The notes: a model not told the origin generated them from the letters alone. A stretch of 64,000 bases of DNA from Acanthosepion esculentum (GCA_964036315.1 OZ038492.1:39300853-39364852), one strand, 5' to 3'. Counted from the first letter of the stretch, positions 47,794 through 58,895 are shown. Program-made: numbers and translations.

Positions 47794-47797
<4 letters not shown>
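46881..47797. other. Unassigned AT-rich sequence
   Basis: A more complex stretch at 47130-47300 includes a GGTCCAAATGGACC palindrome. It is possibly a DNA-transposon end but unassigned. The rest is AATTA-rich. Confidence 0.35.

Positions 47798-47860
<63 letters not shown>
47798..47860. repeat. (TA)n microsatellite
   Basis: About 31 TA units, left flank of the foldback element. Confidence 0.95.
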
Positions 47861-47866
<6 letters not shown>

Positions 47867-48030
47867 TGAAAAGAGAAAACGCAAAAGTTTTCGGTTTTAA
47901 TGTTAATTTTTTTAATGTTACGCTTTAAAAAAGCATTTTTTAAAAAATATTATGCTTTCAAAAAGCATAATATTTAAAAACAATCCTTATTAAAGCAAAA
48001 ACGTTTGCGGTTTGTCTCTTTTTTTAATAT
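47857..48030. mobile_element. Foldback/MITE-like element between (TA)n tracts
   Basis: Terminal arms at 47857-47894 (ATATTAAAATGAAAAGAGAA onward) and 47995-48030 are imperfect complements over about 35 bases. Inside is a perfect 14 bp hairpin, AAATATTATGCTTT (47945-47958) against 47962-47975. No coding capacity. Flanking TA repeats hide any duplication. Confidence 0.7.
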
Positions 48031-48069
48031 ATTCACTTTTCTCACGTTGGAACAACTATAACCTCTTCC

Positions 48070-48072
<3 letters not shown>

Positions 48073-48139
<67 letters not shown>

Positions 48140-48143
48140 ATAG
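48073..48143. repeat. (TA)n microsatellite
   Basis: About 35 TA units with one TTTA break. Confidence 0.95.
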
Positions 48144-48145
48144 TT

Positions 48146-48461
48146 TATGCATGCTACTAGGTTGGCATCTCGATCCCATCGTTTTACTGTCGAAACAGTT
48201 AAATTTAATCGCCTCTTCTACTCCAACAGCTTTTTCTCTCACACTTCCGACCGGGGAACTCCCTTCCTCTTATTTGCTTCTCTGATAACTATAATCTTCG
48301 AAAATATAAATGTAATATCATTCGACGTCTTCTGATGCCTTGATCTTGATTCCCGTCCTCCTTATTATCCTTTCCCTAAACACCGCTCTTCTTTTTTTAC
48401 TTTCACTCTCTGTAACCTGTTGCGTGTTACTTACACTCCCGCCTTGCTTGGGGTGACATGC

Positions 48462-48463
<2 letters not shown>
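48146..48463 (+). mobile_element. LINE-A 3' end, terminating at (TA)n
   Basis: The + strand reads ATRLASRSHRFTVETVKFNR and LFYSNSFFSHTS, then the 3' UTR with CTCTCTGTAACCTGTTGCGT and CTTGGGGTGACATGCTTAA. It ends exactly where a 73 bp (TA)n begins. Confidence 0.9.

Positions 48464-48536
<73 letters not shown>
48464..48536. repeat. (TA)n between two LINEs
   Basis: About 36 TA units joining the LINE-A 3' end to the 5' edge of the RTE-like element. Confidence 0.95.
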
Positions 48537-48538
<2 letters not shown>

Positions 48539-48540
48539 TC

Positions 48541-51500
48541 CACGTCACATCGCCCAGGCTTGCATCCGACCACACCACACTGCACGAAAATACCCTGCAC
48601 TACACCTGAAGAGGACACTCCCGCTTCACCTTTGGCTTTGACACAACACGGAAAACACCAGTTACCACTCGACTTGCGTAGAGCGGGAGAGGCTTTCGGA
48701 TCTCATTGGACAGTTAACGCCCGTCTCAAGCTGATCAGCCCCCACCCAGTAAGGTGTTGTTCCGCCACGGTCCGCCTTCTTCATTGTGTGCATAGAGATT
48801 AGGAGACATCCGACAAGCAGACTGCAACCTTCGCACCATGCAATAAGAATGATTTACAAAAGAAATCAACTCTGAACCTGGACTGTTGTAACGTCCGGAC
48901 TATGCAGACTGCACTCACTGATGGCCTCCTAGACATTAGCAACACCAGAAAAACTGCCGTCATCTCAAAAGGCTTCATGTGTACAACGCCACTCTACAGG
49001 AAACACATCAGGCTGATTCTGGATCTCTGAAAGAGAAGGACTATACATTCTCCTGGCACGGGAAGAGCTCCGACGAACCACATCAAAATGAAGTGGGCTT
49101 CACGGTGAGAAACAGCCTGCTGAATAGGTAGCAAAGGCTCCGTGATACTCCTTTCTCTCCGCCGCAACACCACCGCAGGCCCTGTCATCCTCGTCAGCGT
49201 ATATGTCCCGACACTCTCTGCCACACCGGATACCAAGGACGAGTTTTATAACAAGCTACAACTACCATCAGCAGTATCCCCTGAAATGAACAAATTGTTA
49301 TCCTTCAACGCCAGAGTGGGTGCTAATCATCACTCTTGGCCTTCGAGCCTTGGACAGTTTGGAGTCGGCAAGATGAACGACAACGGCTAGAGACTGCTCC
49401 AGCGATGCACTTACCACAACATGTGCATAGCCAACTCCTTCTTCAGGACCAAGCTCCAGCACAAGGTATCTTGTAGACATCCACGCGTAAAGCACTGGCA
49501 CCAGCTGGATCTCATACTCGTCAGACGAGCCGCCATTAAAAATGTCCTTCACACACGTTCTTACCACAGCGCAGACTGCGATAAGATCACACCTTGGTGT
49601 GCTAAAGAAGACTGAAAAGGACAAACATACTTTGGACAAGCTGCAAGATCAAGCCCAAGAGGTTCCATCGCAGCAAGATGCAGGATAATCCTCGCAATGA
49701 TTTCAGCAAGATGAGCCAGCCGAGACTTGTGCAACAGTTTGTCAAGATGCTTGAGAACGAGCGGGCAACCTTGCGGACCGGAGACTCTATTATGGAGAAG
49801 TGGGCGACCCTTCGGGACACCATGCACCGCACTGCCTTAATCCACTTCGGGAGAAAGACCTCAAAATTATATGACTGGTTTGAGGCAAAGTCAGTCGAAA
49901 TGGCTCCTCTCATTGTTGCCAAGCGCCCTGCTCTTACAGAATACAAGCGGTCACCCAGCAAGAGAAACCTGCAGATCCTCTGAAATGCCATGAGAAAAGC
50001 TCACACACTGCACCAATTGGTACTGGACAGAGCTTAGCGAAACCATCCAGACAGCAGCAATTACAGAGAACATCAGAGGGATGTACGATGGCATCAAGAC
50101 AGCAATGGGACCAGTGCCGAACAAGACGGCTCCTCTCAAATCCACTACTGGGGAAGTCATAGTAGACAAGGGGTAACAGATGAAGAGATGGGTGGACAAT
50201 TATTCCAGACTCTACTCGAGGCAGAATGCTGTGACAACTGCAGCCCTTGATGCCATTGAGTGCCTGCCGGTCATGGAGGACCTCGATACCGAACCGACCA
50301 TAGAGGAGCTTAGCAAGGCCATTGACATCTTGGCCTCCCGGAAGGTCCCTGGCAGTAACGGGATTCCTGATCGGGCACTACAAGACTGTCCTACTGCTTC
50401 CATTGCACGAGGTACTCTACCAGTGCTGGAAAGAAGGTACCGTACATTAGGACATGAGATATGCCAAAATCGTCACCCTCTACAAGAGCAAGGGTGAGCG
50501 AAGCGACTGTTACAACTACAGAGGCATCTCGCTATTCAGCGTTGTGGGCAAAGTCTTCGCTCGGGTTCTCTTGGTCCGCCTACAGAAACTCGTCGAACGT
50601 GTCTACCCAGAGTCGCAGTGCTGTTTCCGAGCTGAAAGATCAACGGTAAACATGGTCTTCTCCCTCTGCCAGCTCCAGGAGAAGTACAGAGAACAGCAGA
50701 TGCCCCTGGACGTCGCTTTTATTAATCTAACCAAGGCGTTCGATCTCGTCAGCAGAATCCTGTTTAAGACTGACTGCCTACCTAAGCTGCAGAGCATGAT
50801 TGAGTCATTCCACAGTGACATGCGGGGGAATGTTCAGTTCAATGGCAACACCTCTGATCCCTAAAACATCTGCAGTAGTGACAAACAGGGCTGGGTCCTC
50901 GCTCCCACTCTATTCGGGACTTTCTTCGCGTTGCTTCTGAAGCATGCATCCGGCACTTCGAGAAAAGGGATTTACCTGCGTACGAGATCAGATGTCGGGT
51001 TGTTCAATCTCGCTCGCCTCGGAGCCAACACGAAAGTACGCGATGCCCTTGTCAGAGACGTGCTTTTTGCCGAAGACGCAGTAGTATCGACTCACACCCA
51101 GCGTGAACTTCAGTCACTGATGAACAGTTTCTCCCAGGCCTGCAGAGACTTCGGGCTGACCATCAGCCTGAAAAAGACAAAAATACTGGGACAAGGTACA
51201 GAAACACCCCTAGCCATCACCCTTGATGAGTATGAGTTCGCTGCGGTTTATCAGCTCACGTACCTTGGCTCCGCCATCACGGAAAACCTCTCCTGACAAG
51301 AGAATAGGAAAGGCAGCCACAACAATTGCGGACCTCACAAAACGTATGTGGACCAATCCCAAGCTGTCGGTGAAGACCTAGATGCCAGTGTACAACGCCT
51401 GCGTTTTCAGCATACTGCTATATGCCAGCGAGTCTTGGACCACGTATGCCAAGCAAGAAAAGCGTCTGAACACCTGTCACATGAGAATCATCCGCAGCAT

Positions 51501-51640
51501 CCTGGGAATAGAGTGGCAATACAAGGTGCCCAACACTGAGATCCTGTCTCGAGCAGGTTTGCCCAGCATGTTTACACTGCTCAGACAGCGCATCCCCAAA
51601 GACCTATTGTATGGAGAGATGACCGAAAATTATTATTAAA
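48541..51640 (+). mobile_element. RTE-like LINE, about 3.1 kb, GC-richer
   Basis: A block of clearly higher GC content with sharp edges. It contains an endonuclease region (48880-49610), linker, RT (50180-51300) and C-terminal part (51310-51640) in the correct order, all on +. Length is close to a full RTE-class element (about 3.2 kb), although the extreme 3' end is missing. The first 300 bases have no clear protein match and may be 5' UTR or another repeat. Base composition unlike the neighbours suggests limited decay time or transfer; the first is simpler. Confidence 0.85.
48880..51640 (+). pseudogene. RTE-like endonuclease/reverse transcriptase, inactivated
   Basis: Endonuclease: LDCCNVRTM (48880), VSVYVPTLSATPDTKDEFY (49195), SFNARVG where GDFNARVG is usual (catalytic Asp lost), HPRVKHWHQLDLILVRR, and ADCD followed by a frameshift through the DH motif (49570-49600). 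RT: ILASRKVPGSNGIPDRALQD (50325), AKIVTLYKSKGERSDCYNYR, GISLFSVVGKVFARVLL, FINLTKAFDLVSR (50720), QGWVLAPTLF (50888) and VLFAEDAVV (51060), where the usual FADD is FAED. C-terminus: LTYLGSAIT, LLYASESWTTY, RIIRSILGIEW, then a deletion fusing LLRQ to RIPKDLLYGE. Multiple stops. Confidence 0.88.
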
Positions 51641-51705
51641 AACAAAAATGGTTATTTAAATTGGACGGTTTAACAAGATTACTTAGAAGAAAGATTTATT
51701 CTCCC

Positions 51706-52376
51706 ATTTACAGACTAATGAAGTTAATGATATAAATGGCGCGAAACATCTTCGCAAACAAATTTATTAAAATTACATTAACCCACGAACATCTAGATGA
51801 ATGTTATGATCCATGTTTTTAATAAATTCAAGTTGTATATATATATTCATATCATTAACTTCACTAATCTGATTTTTGTATGAATGATTCATGTAATATA
51901 AATTGAACTGCACCACATATTTGACTTAAAAAGGACTGATCCGACGTGCAACTTTCGGGATAATAGCTGCGACATTGCTCTATTTATTGAACAATTTAGT
52001 TCATGCCACATCGACTGAAAAAAATACTACATTTTCAAAAAATTCAACCTTAGCGTCGCGACCGCACCCTCCAAAAATTCCTTACCGTTAACAATAACAC
52101 ATTTCTAAAAAAAAAAAACATATTTCGATTCACATCTAATCTTTCGTGTCCCATTATTACCTGGATGTACTAAAAAAAACAAATCAATGTCCATGCCTGA
52201 TGATGTCTGTATGAACAGATGAAAGTACTAGCAAAAAAGACCTTATACAACTTGAATTTATTAAACAAAGGAATCATACCATTTATGTAGAGGTTCGTGG
52301 GTTAATGTAATTTTAATAAATTTGTTTGCGAAGATGTTTCTCGCCATTTATATAATTAATTTCACTAATCCGCTTT
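51706..52376. repeat. Long imperfect inverted repeat with internal direct copy
   Basis: The left arm 51706-51840 and right arm 52245-52376 are complementary over about 130 bases. The best part is GCGCGAAACATCTTCGCAAA through ACATTAACCCACGAAC. The segment after the left arm (51849-51927: ATTCATGTAATATAAATTG, CACCACATATTTGA) is repeated directly at 52347-52430. A hammerhead-like motif sits just inside the right arm. It is probably two inverted copies of a PLE terminal repeat. Confidence 0.82.
52197..52232 (+). ncRNA. Hammerhead-like motif with AGUACU stem III
   Basis: CUGAUGA at 52197-52203, stem II UCUGU/ACAGA with AUGA loop (52204-52220), GAAA at 52221-52224 and GUACUAGC after it. Stem III would be the self-complementary AGUACU, too short to close alone but able to pair between two molecules. 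Stem I is weak (UGC/GCA). The core looks conserved; activity alone is doubtful. Confidence 0.6.
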
Positions 52377-52424
52377 TTGTAAGAATGATTCATGTAATAT
52401 AAATGGTACTGTACCACATATTTG

Positions 52425-52508
<84 letters not shown>

Positions 52509-52516
52509 GTGTGTGT

Positions 52517-52550
<34 letters not shown>
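52425..52550. repeat. (TA)n then (TG)n microsatellite
   Basis: TA run to about 52507, then GTGTGTG with ATG breaks. Confidence 0.95.
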
Positions 52551-52553
<3 letters not shown>

Positions 52554-52679
52554 AAAGCTTCATTAAATATGAAAGAAAAGGTTCTTTGATTAAGTTTATT
52601 TAAGCATGCGTACTAAGGAATTTGGACAATAAGAATTTGAATTTCTTTTTTTTTAACATAAATGTTTTGGGTATATAGT

Positions 52680-53075
52680 CTCGCCGATTTCATTTAGATT
52701 CTCTCTCTTTGTGTTTCATTTTTCCATCACCTTTGTTAATTATCCCAGGGTGTGATAATAGAAGACCTGCCAATAAATGTGAAATATTGTAAGACCCTGG
52801 TCGTAAGTTTGTTGTGGATGATCTAGCATTTAAAACACCTTCTAATAAGTTTCGTCTTAATAGATTGCTTGCACTTTTAATAAGAGAAGCATTATTAAAA
52901 TCAAAATTAAGGTCAGACACATTGCGGTGAGGAACTAATGCACTGTATCATTTTCGAAAAGTGAACTTTTGTGTTCATATAATATTTTATTTCAATTTCT
53001 TAATGTTTCTCCTATATATCCCTTGTGGCAATCATTCGGGTTGGTAGAGTAACTATTCCGGCTTGTTTTATATTT
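52680..53075 (-). pseudogene. PLE GIY-YIG endonuclease fragment
   Basis: The minus strand from about 53060 reads NDCHKGYIGETLRN, LYEHKSSLFENDT and, in frame 52920-52690, DLNFDFNNASLIKSASNLLR, RNLLEGVLNARSS and NLRPGSYNISHLL. The GYIGET...LYEHK core followed by an FDFN and E-L module is the GIY-YIG domain of PLEs. The upstream RT part is absent. It is better preserved than 31925-32345. Confidence 0.85.
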
Positions 53076-53460
53076 ACTCTAGATAGATTATTTTCAATTG
53101 TAATTTTAATTTCTATTATTTTTATTGGTTGGGTTTATCAGGATGGTCCGCTTTCTAAAATTACTCTTGACATATAAAAATTTATATATCGTTTTTCATC
53201 TATATGGTGAATTTTCCCGTTGTATTTGACGTATGGGTGTCAAGCAGCTCAGTTCCTAGGAACCGATAGCCCTGATACCAGCACATATTTGATTATAGTG
53301 GTGAAGACTTTGTGCAGAAAAAAACACACTTTTTGAGGGGCCGAATACTGAGACTTGGTGCACTACGTGACACAATGTCCCCAAACGACCCTCCGCAGGT
53401 TTTGAATTCAGAGTTGTACTTCTCCTAGACCAGTTGCCATCCAATGCTATGGAACCCAGT
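53076..53460. other. Unassigned sequence
   Basis: 53220-53460 is more complex than its flanks and continues into the SINE at 53465. It could be part of a longer SINE or LINE tail. No motif seen. Confidence 0.35.
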
Positions 53461-53464
53461 CTGC

Positions 53465-53722
<258 letters not shown>

Positions 53723-53724
53723 TA

Positions 53725-54293
53725 AAGGGTGTCCCAATAACTTGGTCCGATTTTAAATATAAATTAAGTTTAAGCATCTAATGATTTGTTGATTTTTCTT
53801 TCATATTTAACGACTTAAATAATTGACAATTTCAACCATGGACAGATTAACAATCACACAACGCGTTGAAGTTATCGAAGCCTATTACGAAAATGGATGT
53901 TCAAACAGAATTTGAATGAGAATTTACCAGGTCGTATCATCTCTCAAAACAGCGAAGTCAATCGTGCGAATTGACGTCTTTAGATTTTTTCCTTTGGGGT
54001 CATCTCAAAAGTAAGTTCTATGCCAACAAGCCAACAACAATTCAACAGTTGAAGAAGGAGATAATAAAGCTTATTGATGAGATCAAGGAGCAACTATGCA
54101 GAGGCGTCATCAAAAATTAGGACCATCGAGTGGAGATGTGCAGGCGAAGCCTTGGTGGATATTTGGGCTATATTATTTTTCACATATAATTGTTAAGACT
54201 TAAATTACATGACCCAATAGAGAAATAAATAAATTTTCACCGATAACACTGATTTATTTACTGCTGACTTTGATCCGTCTCAATGAAACACCA
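53725..54293 (+). mobile_element. Internally deleted IS630/Tc1/mariner-type transposon
   Basis: The left end AAGGGTGTCCCAATAACTTG and right end (complement of GATCCGTCTCAATGAAACAC) match the MITE at 46532-46790. It retains both ends of a transposase: the start MDRLTITQRVEVIEAYYENG (53838) and, after a deletion near 53940, the C-terminus TSLDFFLWGHLKSKFYANKP (53970) through KLIDEIKEQL to KN and a stop at 54118. The catalytic middle is missing. It links the 259 bp MITE to a coding ancestor. Confidence 0.88.
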
Positions 54294-54954
54294 CATATAT
54301 ACATACATATATATATGTTTGTGTGTGTGTGTGTGTTGTGTGTGCTCAGAAAATATGAAGAAAAATTCTATCAAATGACACTTTACTCACCAGAAACTCA
54401 TTTGCAGGCTAAAAGAACTCGATACGCAAGCCGATTATATGTTTGAAATCAACTTGAACAAAGCGTTCTTGAAGGAACCGCGCGAAAGTAGAATCGAACC
54501 TCGATAATTGGTCAGATCAAAAGTTACTTTGTCTACTCGAATCGAAACGAGGCGGAAAAATTATTTAAATAAATAGAAAACAAAGACGGCGCAGTGAAAC
54601 AGCCTGATTGATAAATCATTAAAATACAACGTTTTATTCAAAGAGAAAATTGACAATCTGTCCGGAAAATTGCCTATTTATACATCACAGCGTTGAAATC
54701 TTCTTTCCTACTTAGTGGCTCAGTACAGAATGATTGCCACAAAGAAACACTTCCCCGACTCCTCTCTCTTCTGACGAAATGTTATCTAAAGGTTTAAATA
54801 ATCCCGAAATAGGAGTTAAGAATTCTGGAGTTTTCAATTACCTGGTCAACTGGAATTTATTTATGAAAGTGAGAGCCGATTTGTAGCCGTTCATATAACT
54901 AAATAAATATTATTGAGCCAATATATCAGTCTATTACTTTTTCTAATAGTGTAC

Positions 54955-54956
<2 letters not shown>
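54294..54956. other. Unassigned sequence
   Basis: (GT)n at about 54318-54342, then moderately complex sequence to 54900 without a recognised family. Confidence 0.4.

Positions 54957-55033
<77 letters not shown>
54957..55033. repeat. (TA)n microsatellite
   Basis: About 38 TA units. Confidence 0.96.
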
Positions 55034-55035
<2 letters not shown>

Positions 55036-55630
55036 ACACGTGTTCTTGTAAACTATAGATGCGTATATGTGTATGAAAGTGAGGAAAGAGATTAATACTA
55101 TGACATTTAATTTAAATTTTTCTATACGGAAAAGATGAGAAAAATAAAATAAAATTTCCCATGTATTTTTCGCTGCTATTTTGATTACAAATGCTTGAAA
55201 TACAGGTTGACTTTATTCAATTTTGAGTCGTAGACATTTTTATTTGCAGGCTTGAAAACAATCTTTATATTTTAGATTCTGTCATTATTTACTAAGATTA
55301 CTGTTGTGATGGTACAACCCAACTTCCCCATTCACGATAATGGACGGACTGTTTGCCGATTAAGTACGACCACAGCAGACAGTCAGCGGGCGACTTCGTT
55401 TGTTAACACCTATTGAGGTTTAGCATACTCTCGACTCTGTCTCTGGACTACATCCGATTGTAAACTTATTATTGAAAACCTACATTCGGGTTACTTTGTT
55501 TATTATATCTTGCACGAGATATGACAATTACCGAAGTTCGACTCAAGGCCAAATGGGTATGGAAATATTTCTGAGAAGGGAGATCGACATCTATCTTTCT
55601 GATTTTATCGCTCTTTCTCAATATATTTCT

Positions 55631-55632
<2 letters not shown>
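55034..55632. other. Unassigned; complex island 55310-55460
   Basis: The island (TGTGATGGTACAACCCAACT onward) has more GC and could be an LTR or SINE end, but no second copy was found in the window. Confidence 0.3.
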
Positions 55633-55688
<56 letters not shown>

Positions 55689-55862
55689 GTGTGTGTATGC
55701 GTGTGTAGAATAGATGCTTAATAAAATAAAGGACAAACGAAAAGCTACCGATATAGTCAGTATATATATATATATTGCCTATTGTCTTGCCTTTGTGCCT
55801 ATTTTCTTGTCTTTTTACAAATATAATTTTAGATATATCTGAACGTTTATCTCTCTCTCTCT

Positions 55863-55905
<43 letters not shown>
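55633..55905. repeat. (TA)n/(TG)n tracts around a short spacer
   Basis: (TA)n 55633-55686 with a GTGTGTATGCGTG end; unassigned spacer 55710-55850; then CTCTCTC(AC)n and (TA)n 55876-55905. Confidence 0.92.
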
Positions 55906-55913
<8 letters not shown>

Positions 55914-55944
55914 TCTGTCTCTATCGACATTTTTTTGTTTGTCC

Positions 55945-56240
55945 TTTATTCAGTTGATGATAACACTGTCCAACCTGATACAAGATCGTGAATTGTTCCC
56001 AAATATTTATCACAGAATCTGCATTTAGGTTCAACACAATTTTTCAATATGTGAAGTTGCTAACTTCTGTTTTCAATCATCTTTCCTGAGCAGCAATAAT
56101 AAAACCTTCGATTTGAGCTTTTAATGCCGTAATACATAACCACTGATTGGTTCGTTGTTTGTATACATCAGTTTGCTTGTTACGGGCAAAGTACTGACCG
56201 TGAAGATGCTAATTTTGCTATCATTTCTGCATTTGGTATT
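55945..56240 (-). mobile_element. RLE-type LINE fragment (CCHC region), truncated
   Basis: The minus strand resembles the CCHC portion of the next copy (compare CAGAATCTGCATTT at 56010 and 57070), with stops and substitutions. Confidence 0.65.
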
Positions 56241-56399
56241 TTACTTTTGCCTTCTTTTTTAGGTTCATTGCCGCTGTAGTATGTGTATTATGGTTTATTT
56301 GCAATTCTTCCAGCACTTGAAACTCCGTTCTGAATTTGTTAGCTTCTAAAAAATACTGAAGAAAATTCCTTATTTATTTCCTTTTCTTTTACACAGATT

Positions 56400-57290
56400 A
56401 TAATTATTATTTCATTTCCCTTGATGCCTGGCGTGTACACATTTCTCTCCGGGTTCCTCACAATGACCTAAAGTTATAGAAATGACATTTTCCACTGACT
56501 AATTAAAAAAATACACACACACATATTTTACATAGATAAAGACCTTCATAAGGTGTGGGCCGTACTCGTGAGGAATATGTCTTGTATTTTTTAAGTCATT
56601 GGCTTCCAGGAATCCCTTAAATGTGTCTACTGGAATCTTTTCAAACCAATCCGAGAGCTCCATCTACAAAAGGGATTGTTTATGTTTCCATACACAACTT
56701 TTTTGAAATTTCGATTTCATGGTCCTTGTATTTTGATAGTTTTTTTTAAAGATCTTCAAAGATACATTGCAGTCTTAATAAGGAGGCACTTTTTTGTTTG
56801 CAGTCTTTAATAACTATGTCTGAGCAGTTAGCTTTCATTATTCCCTCTGTGTGTATTGTGTACTCCCATAAAACTTTAACAGGGCCTATCTCCGTAACCT
56901 GATCTGGATTTTATTTATACCAATTACCTTCAATTTCCTTCCTGTAGATTTTGCAGATTATACAGTGCAGATATTGGTCCATTCTGTCATGCCTGGTTTT
57001 ATATTCGATGGTTGCTAATACCGTGCAACCTGATACAAGATGGTCAATTTTCTCTGGATATTTATCACAGAATCTGCATTTTGGGCTAACAAAATATTTT
57101 AGTAGATGTGCTTGATAGTTTCTAGTTAACAAGCATTGGTCCCGTGCATCAAGGAAAAAACTTCGGTTTCAGCTTTTAACCCTGCACTACATAGCTACTG
57201 ATGGGTACGAAGTTTGTCTGCATCAGCTTCTTTGGTACGGGCAGATTATTGACCTTGAAACGGTTTATCTTGACATCGTCTCTGTATGTG
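56400..57290 (-). pseudogene. RLE-type LINE 3' portion, copy A
   Basis: The minus frame 57132-56911 reads MLTRNYQAHLLKYFVSPKCR FCDKYPEKIDHLVSGCTVLA. Its C-x2-C-x8-H-x4-C spacing is the CCHC motif that precedes the restriction-like endonuclease of R2-type LINEs. It continues as HDRMDQYLH and EIEGNWYK, then VLWEYTIHTEG, ANCSDIVIKD and KYKD-like blocks of the nuclease with frameshifts. The 3' end is near 56410 in an ATT-rich tail. Confidence 0.8.
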
Positions 57291-57429
57291 GTCAGTTGCA
57301 TTTGCTTTTGCTTTCTTTTTTAAAATATTTAGCAGCTTCTGTCGATGTGTTTTGCTATACTTGTATTTCTGCACCCATTTGAAACACTATTTTGAAATTG
57401 TTTTATTATTATTGTAGTATTGTTATTAT

Positions 57430-57960
57430 TATTATTTTCTTGAATTTTTGTTGTATACTCATTTCCTTCCGGGTTCCAACCAGAGACCTAATGTCAGAAA
57501 TATATTCATGACATTTTTACTTAGTATTTTTCTTAAAAAAACCCCTAAGATCCCACGCGTTTTACATAGATAAATTTCTTCGTAATATGTTAGATGTACT
57601 TGTGAGTACAGGTTTTTTGTATTTCTTTAAGATATGGGTTTGCAGGATTCACTTCGATTAGTTTATCGGACCCTTTTCCAATCAATCTGTGGGTTCCAAC
57701 TACAACTGGATTTATTGATGTCCTCATGAAGGATATTTTTGATATTTTCACTTCAAGATCCTTGTATTTTGGTAGTCTTTTGGAGATTTTTAAAGATACA
57801 TTGCAATCTACAGCGACTGTCATGTCAATAGGAAAGCACATTCTGTTCTTTTGGTCTCTGATCACGATGTCTGGGCGAATAGCTTTCTTTGTTCTGTCTG
57901 TCTGTATTGTAAAGTCCCATAAAATTGTTTCATGTCCTATCTCTGTATCCGCGTCTGGGT
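57430..57960 (-). pseudogene. RLE-type LINE 3' portion, copy B
   Basis: The minus strand reads ILWDFTIQTDRTKKAI and RPDIVIRDQKNR (57880-57845), MTVAVDCNVSLKISKRLPKY KDLEVKISK and VVVGTHRLIGKGSDK, then NPYLKEIQK. The RPD...D spacing marks the PD-(D/E)XK nuclease. The 3' UTR ends in (ATT)n near 57430. The 5' side abuts (TTA)n. Confidence 0.82.
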
Positions 57961-57961
57961 G

Positions 57962-58025
<64 letters not shown>

Positions 58026-58237
58026 GTTTTTATTATTCGTTTTTATTATTATTATTTGTTTTATAATTATTATTATTTTTCGTTTTATTATTATTATTAT
58101 TTGTTTTATTATTATTATTCGTTTCATTATTATTATTATTCGTTTTATTCTTATTCTTATTATTCATATTATTATTTTTATTCTTTTTATCATTATTATC
58201 ATTATTATTATTATTATTATTATTATTTTTATTTCCT
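57961..58237. repeat. (TTA)n array with TTCG/TTTG interruptions
   Basis: ATT/TTA units over about 275 bp with CGTTTTATT variants. It separates LINE copies B and C and is probably the 3' tail microsatellite of copy C. Confidence 0.95.
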
Positions 58238-58239
58238 TT

Positions 58240-58820
58240 GATATCTGGCGTTTACCCATTTCTTTCCGGGTCCCGCCCAGGGACCTAAGGTTAGAAATGG
58301 CATCATGACACTTTCCACCGCAAAAAAAAATATAATAAAATAAAAAAAATAATTACATAGATAAAGCCCTTCGTAAAGTGTGGGCTGTACTGGTCAGAAC
58401 AATTTTTTGTATCTCTTTGAGGCATGGACTTCCAGGGATCCCTTCAATCAGCCTACTGGAATCTTTTCCAACCAGTCCAAGGGCTCCAACTACAACAGGA
58501 ATTGTTGATGTTCCCATGTGCCACATTTTTGAGATTTCTATTTGACAGTTTTTCGAATATCTTCAAAGATACATTGCAGTCTGCAGGGACTGCCATATCA
58601 ATAAGGAGGCACTTATTTTGTTTGTGGTCTTTAATAACAATGTCTGGGCGGTTGGCTTTGATTGTTCTGTCAGTGTGTATTGTGTAGTCCCATAGAATTG
58701 TAACAGGTACTATCTCATTAACCGGGTCAGCGTGGTGTTCGTACCAGTTTCTTTCAGGTTCCTTCCCATAGACGACAATGAGTTGAAGGGCCTACTTAAT
58801 ATTGTAAAATACTTTAGTGA
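58240..58820 (-). pseudogene. RLE-type LINE 3' portion, copy C
   Basis: The minus strand reads YGKEPERNWYEHHADPVNEI, TILWDYTIHTDRTIKANRPD, IVIKDHKQNKCLLIDMAVPA and DCNVSLKIFEKLS, then frameshifted SWSPWTG and GIPGSPCLKEIQKI with AHTL. It is closest to a readable nuclease among the three copies. The 3' UTR (about 58320-58240) ends at the (TTA)n array. Confidence 0.83.
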
Positions 58821-58824
58821 CGGC

Positions 58825-58843
58825 ATATATATTATTATTATTG

Positions 58844-58893
<50 letters not shown>
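58825..58893. repeat. (TTA)n microsatellite
   Basis: About 22 ATT units, beyond the 5' end of copy C. Confidence 0.95.
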
Positions 58894-58895
<2 letters not shown>

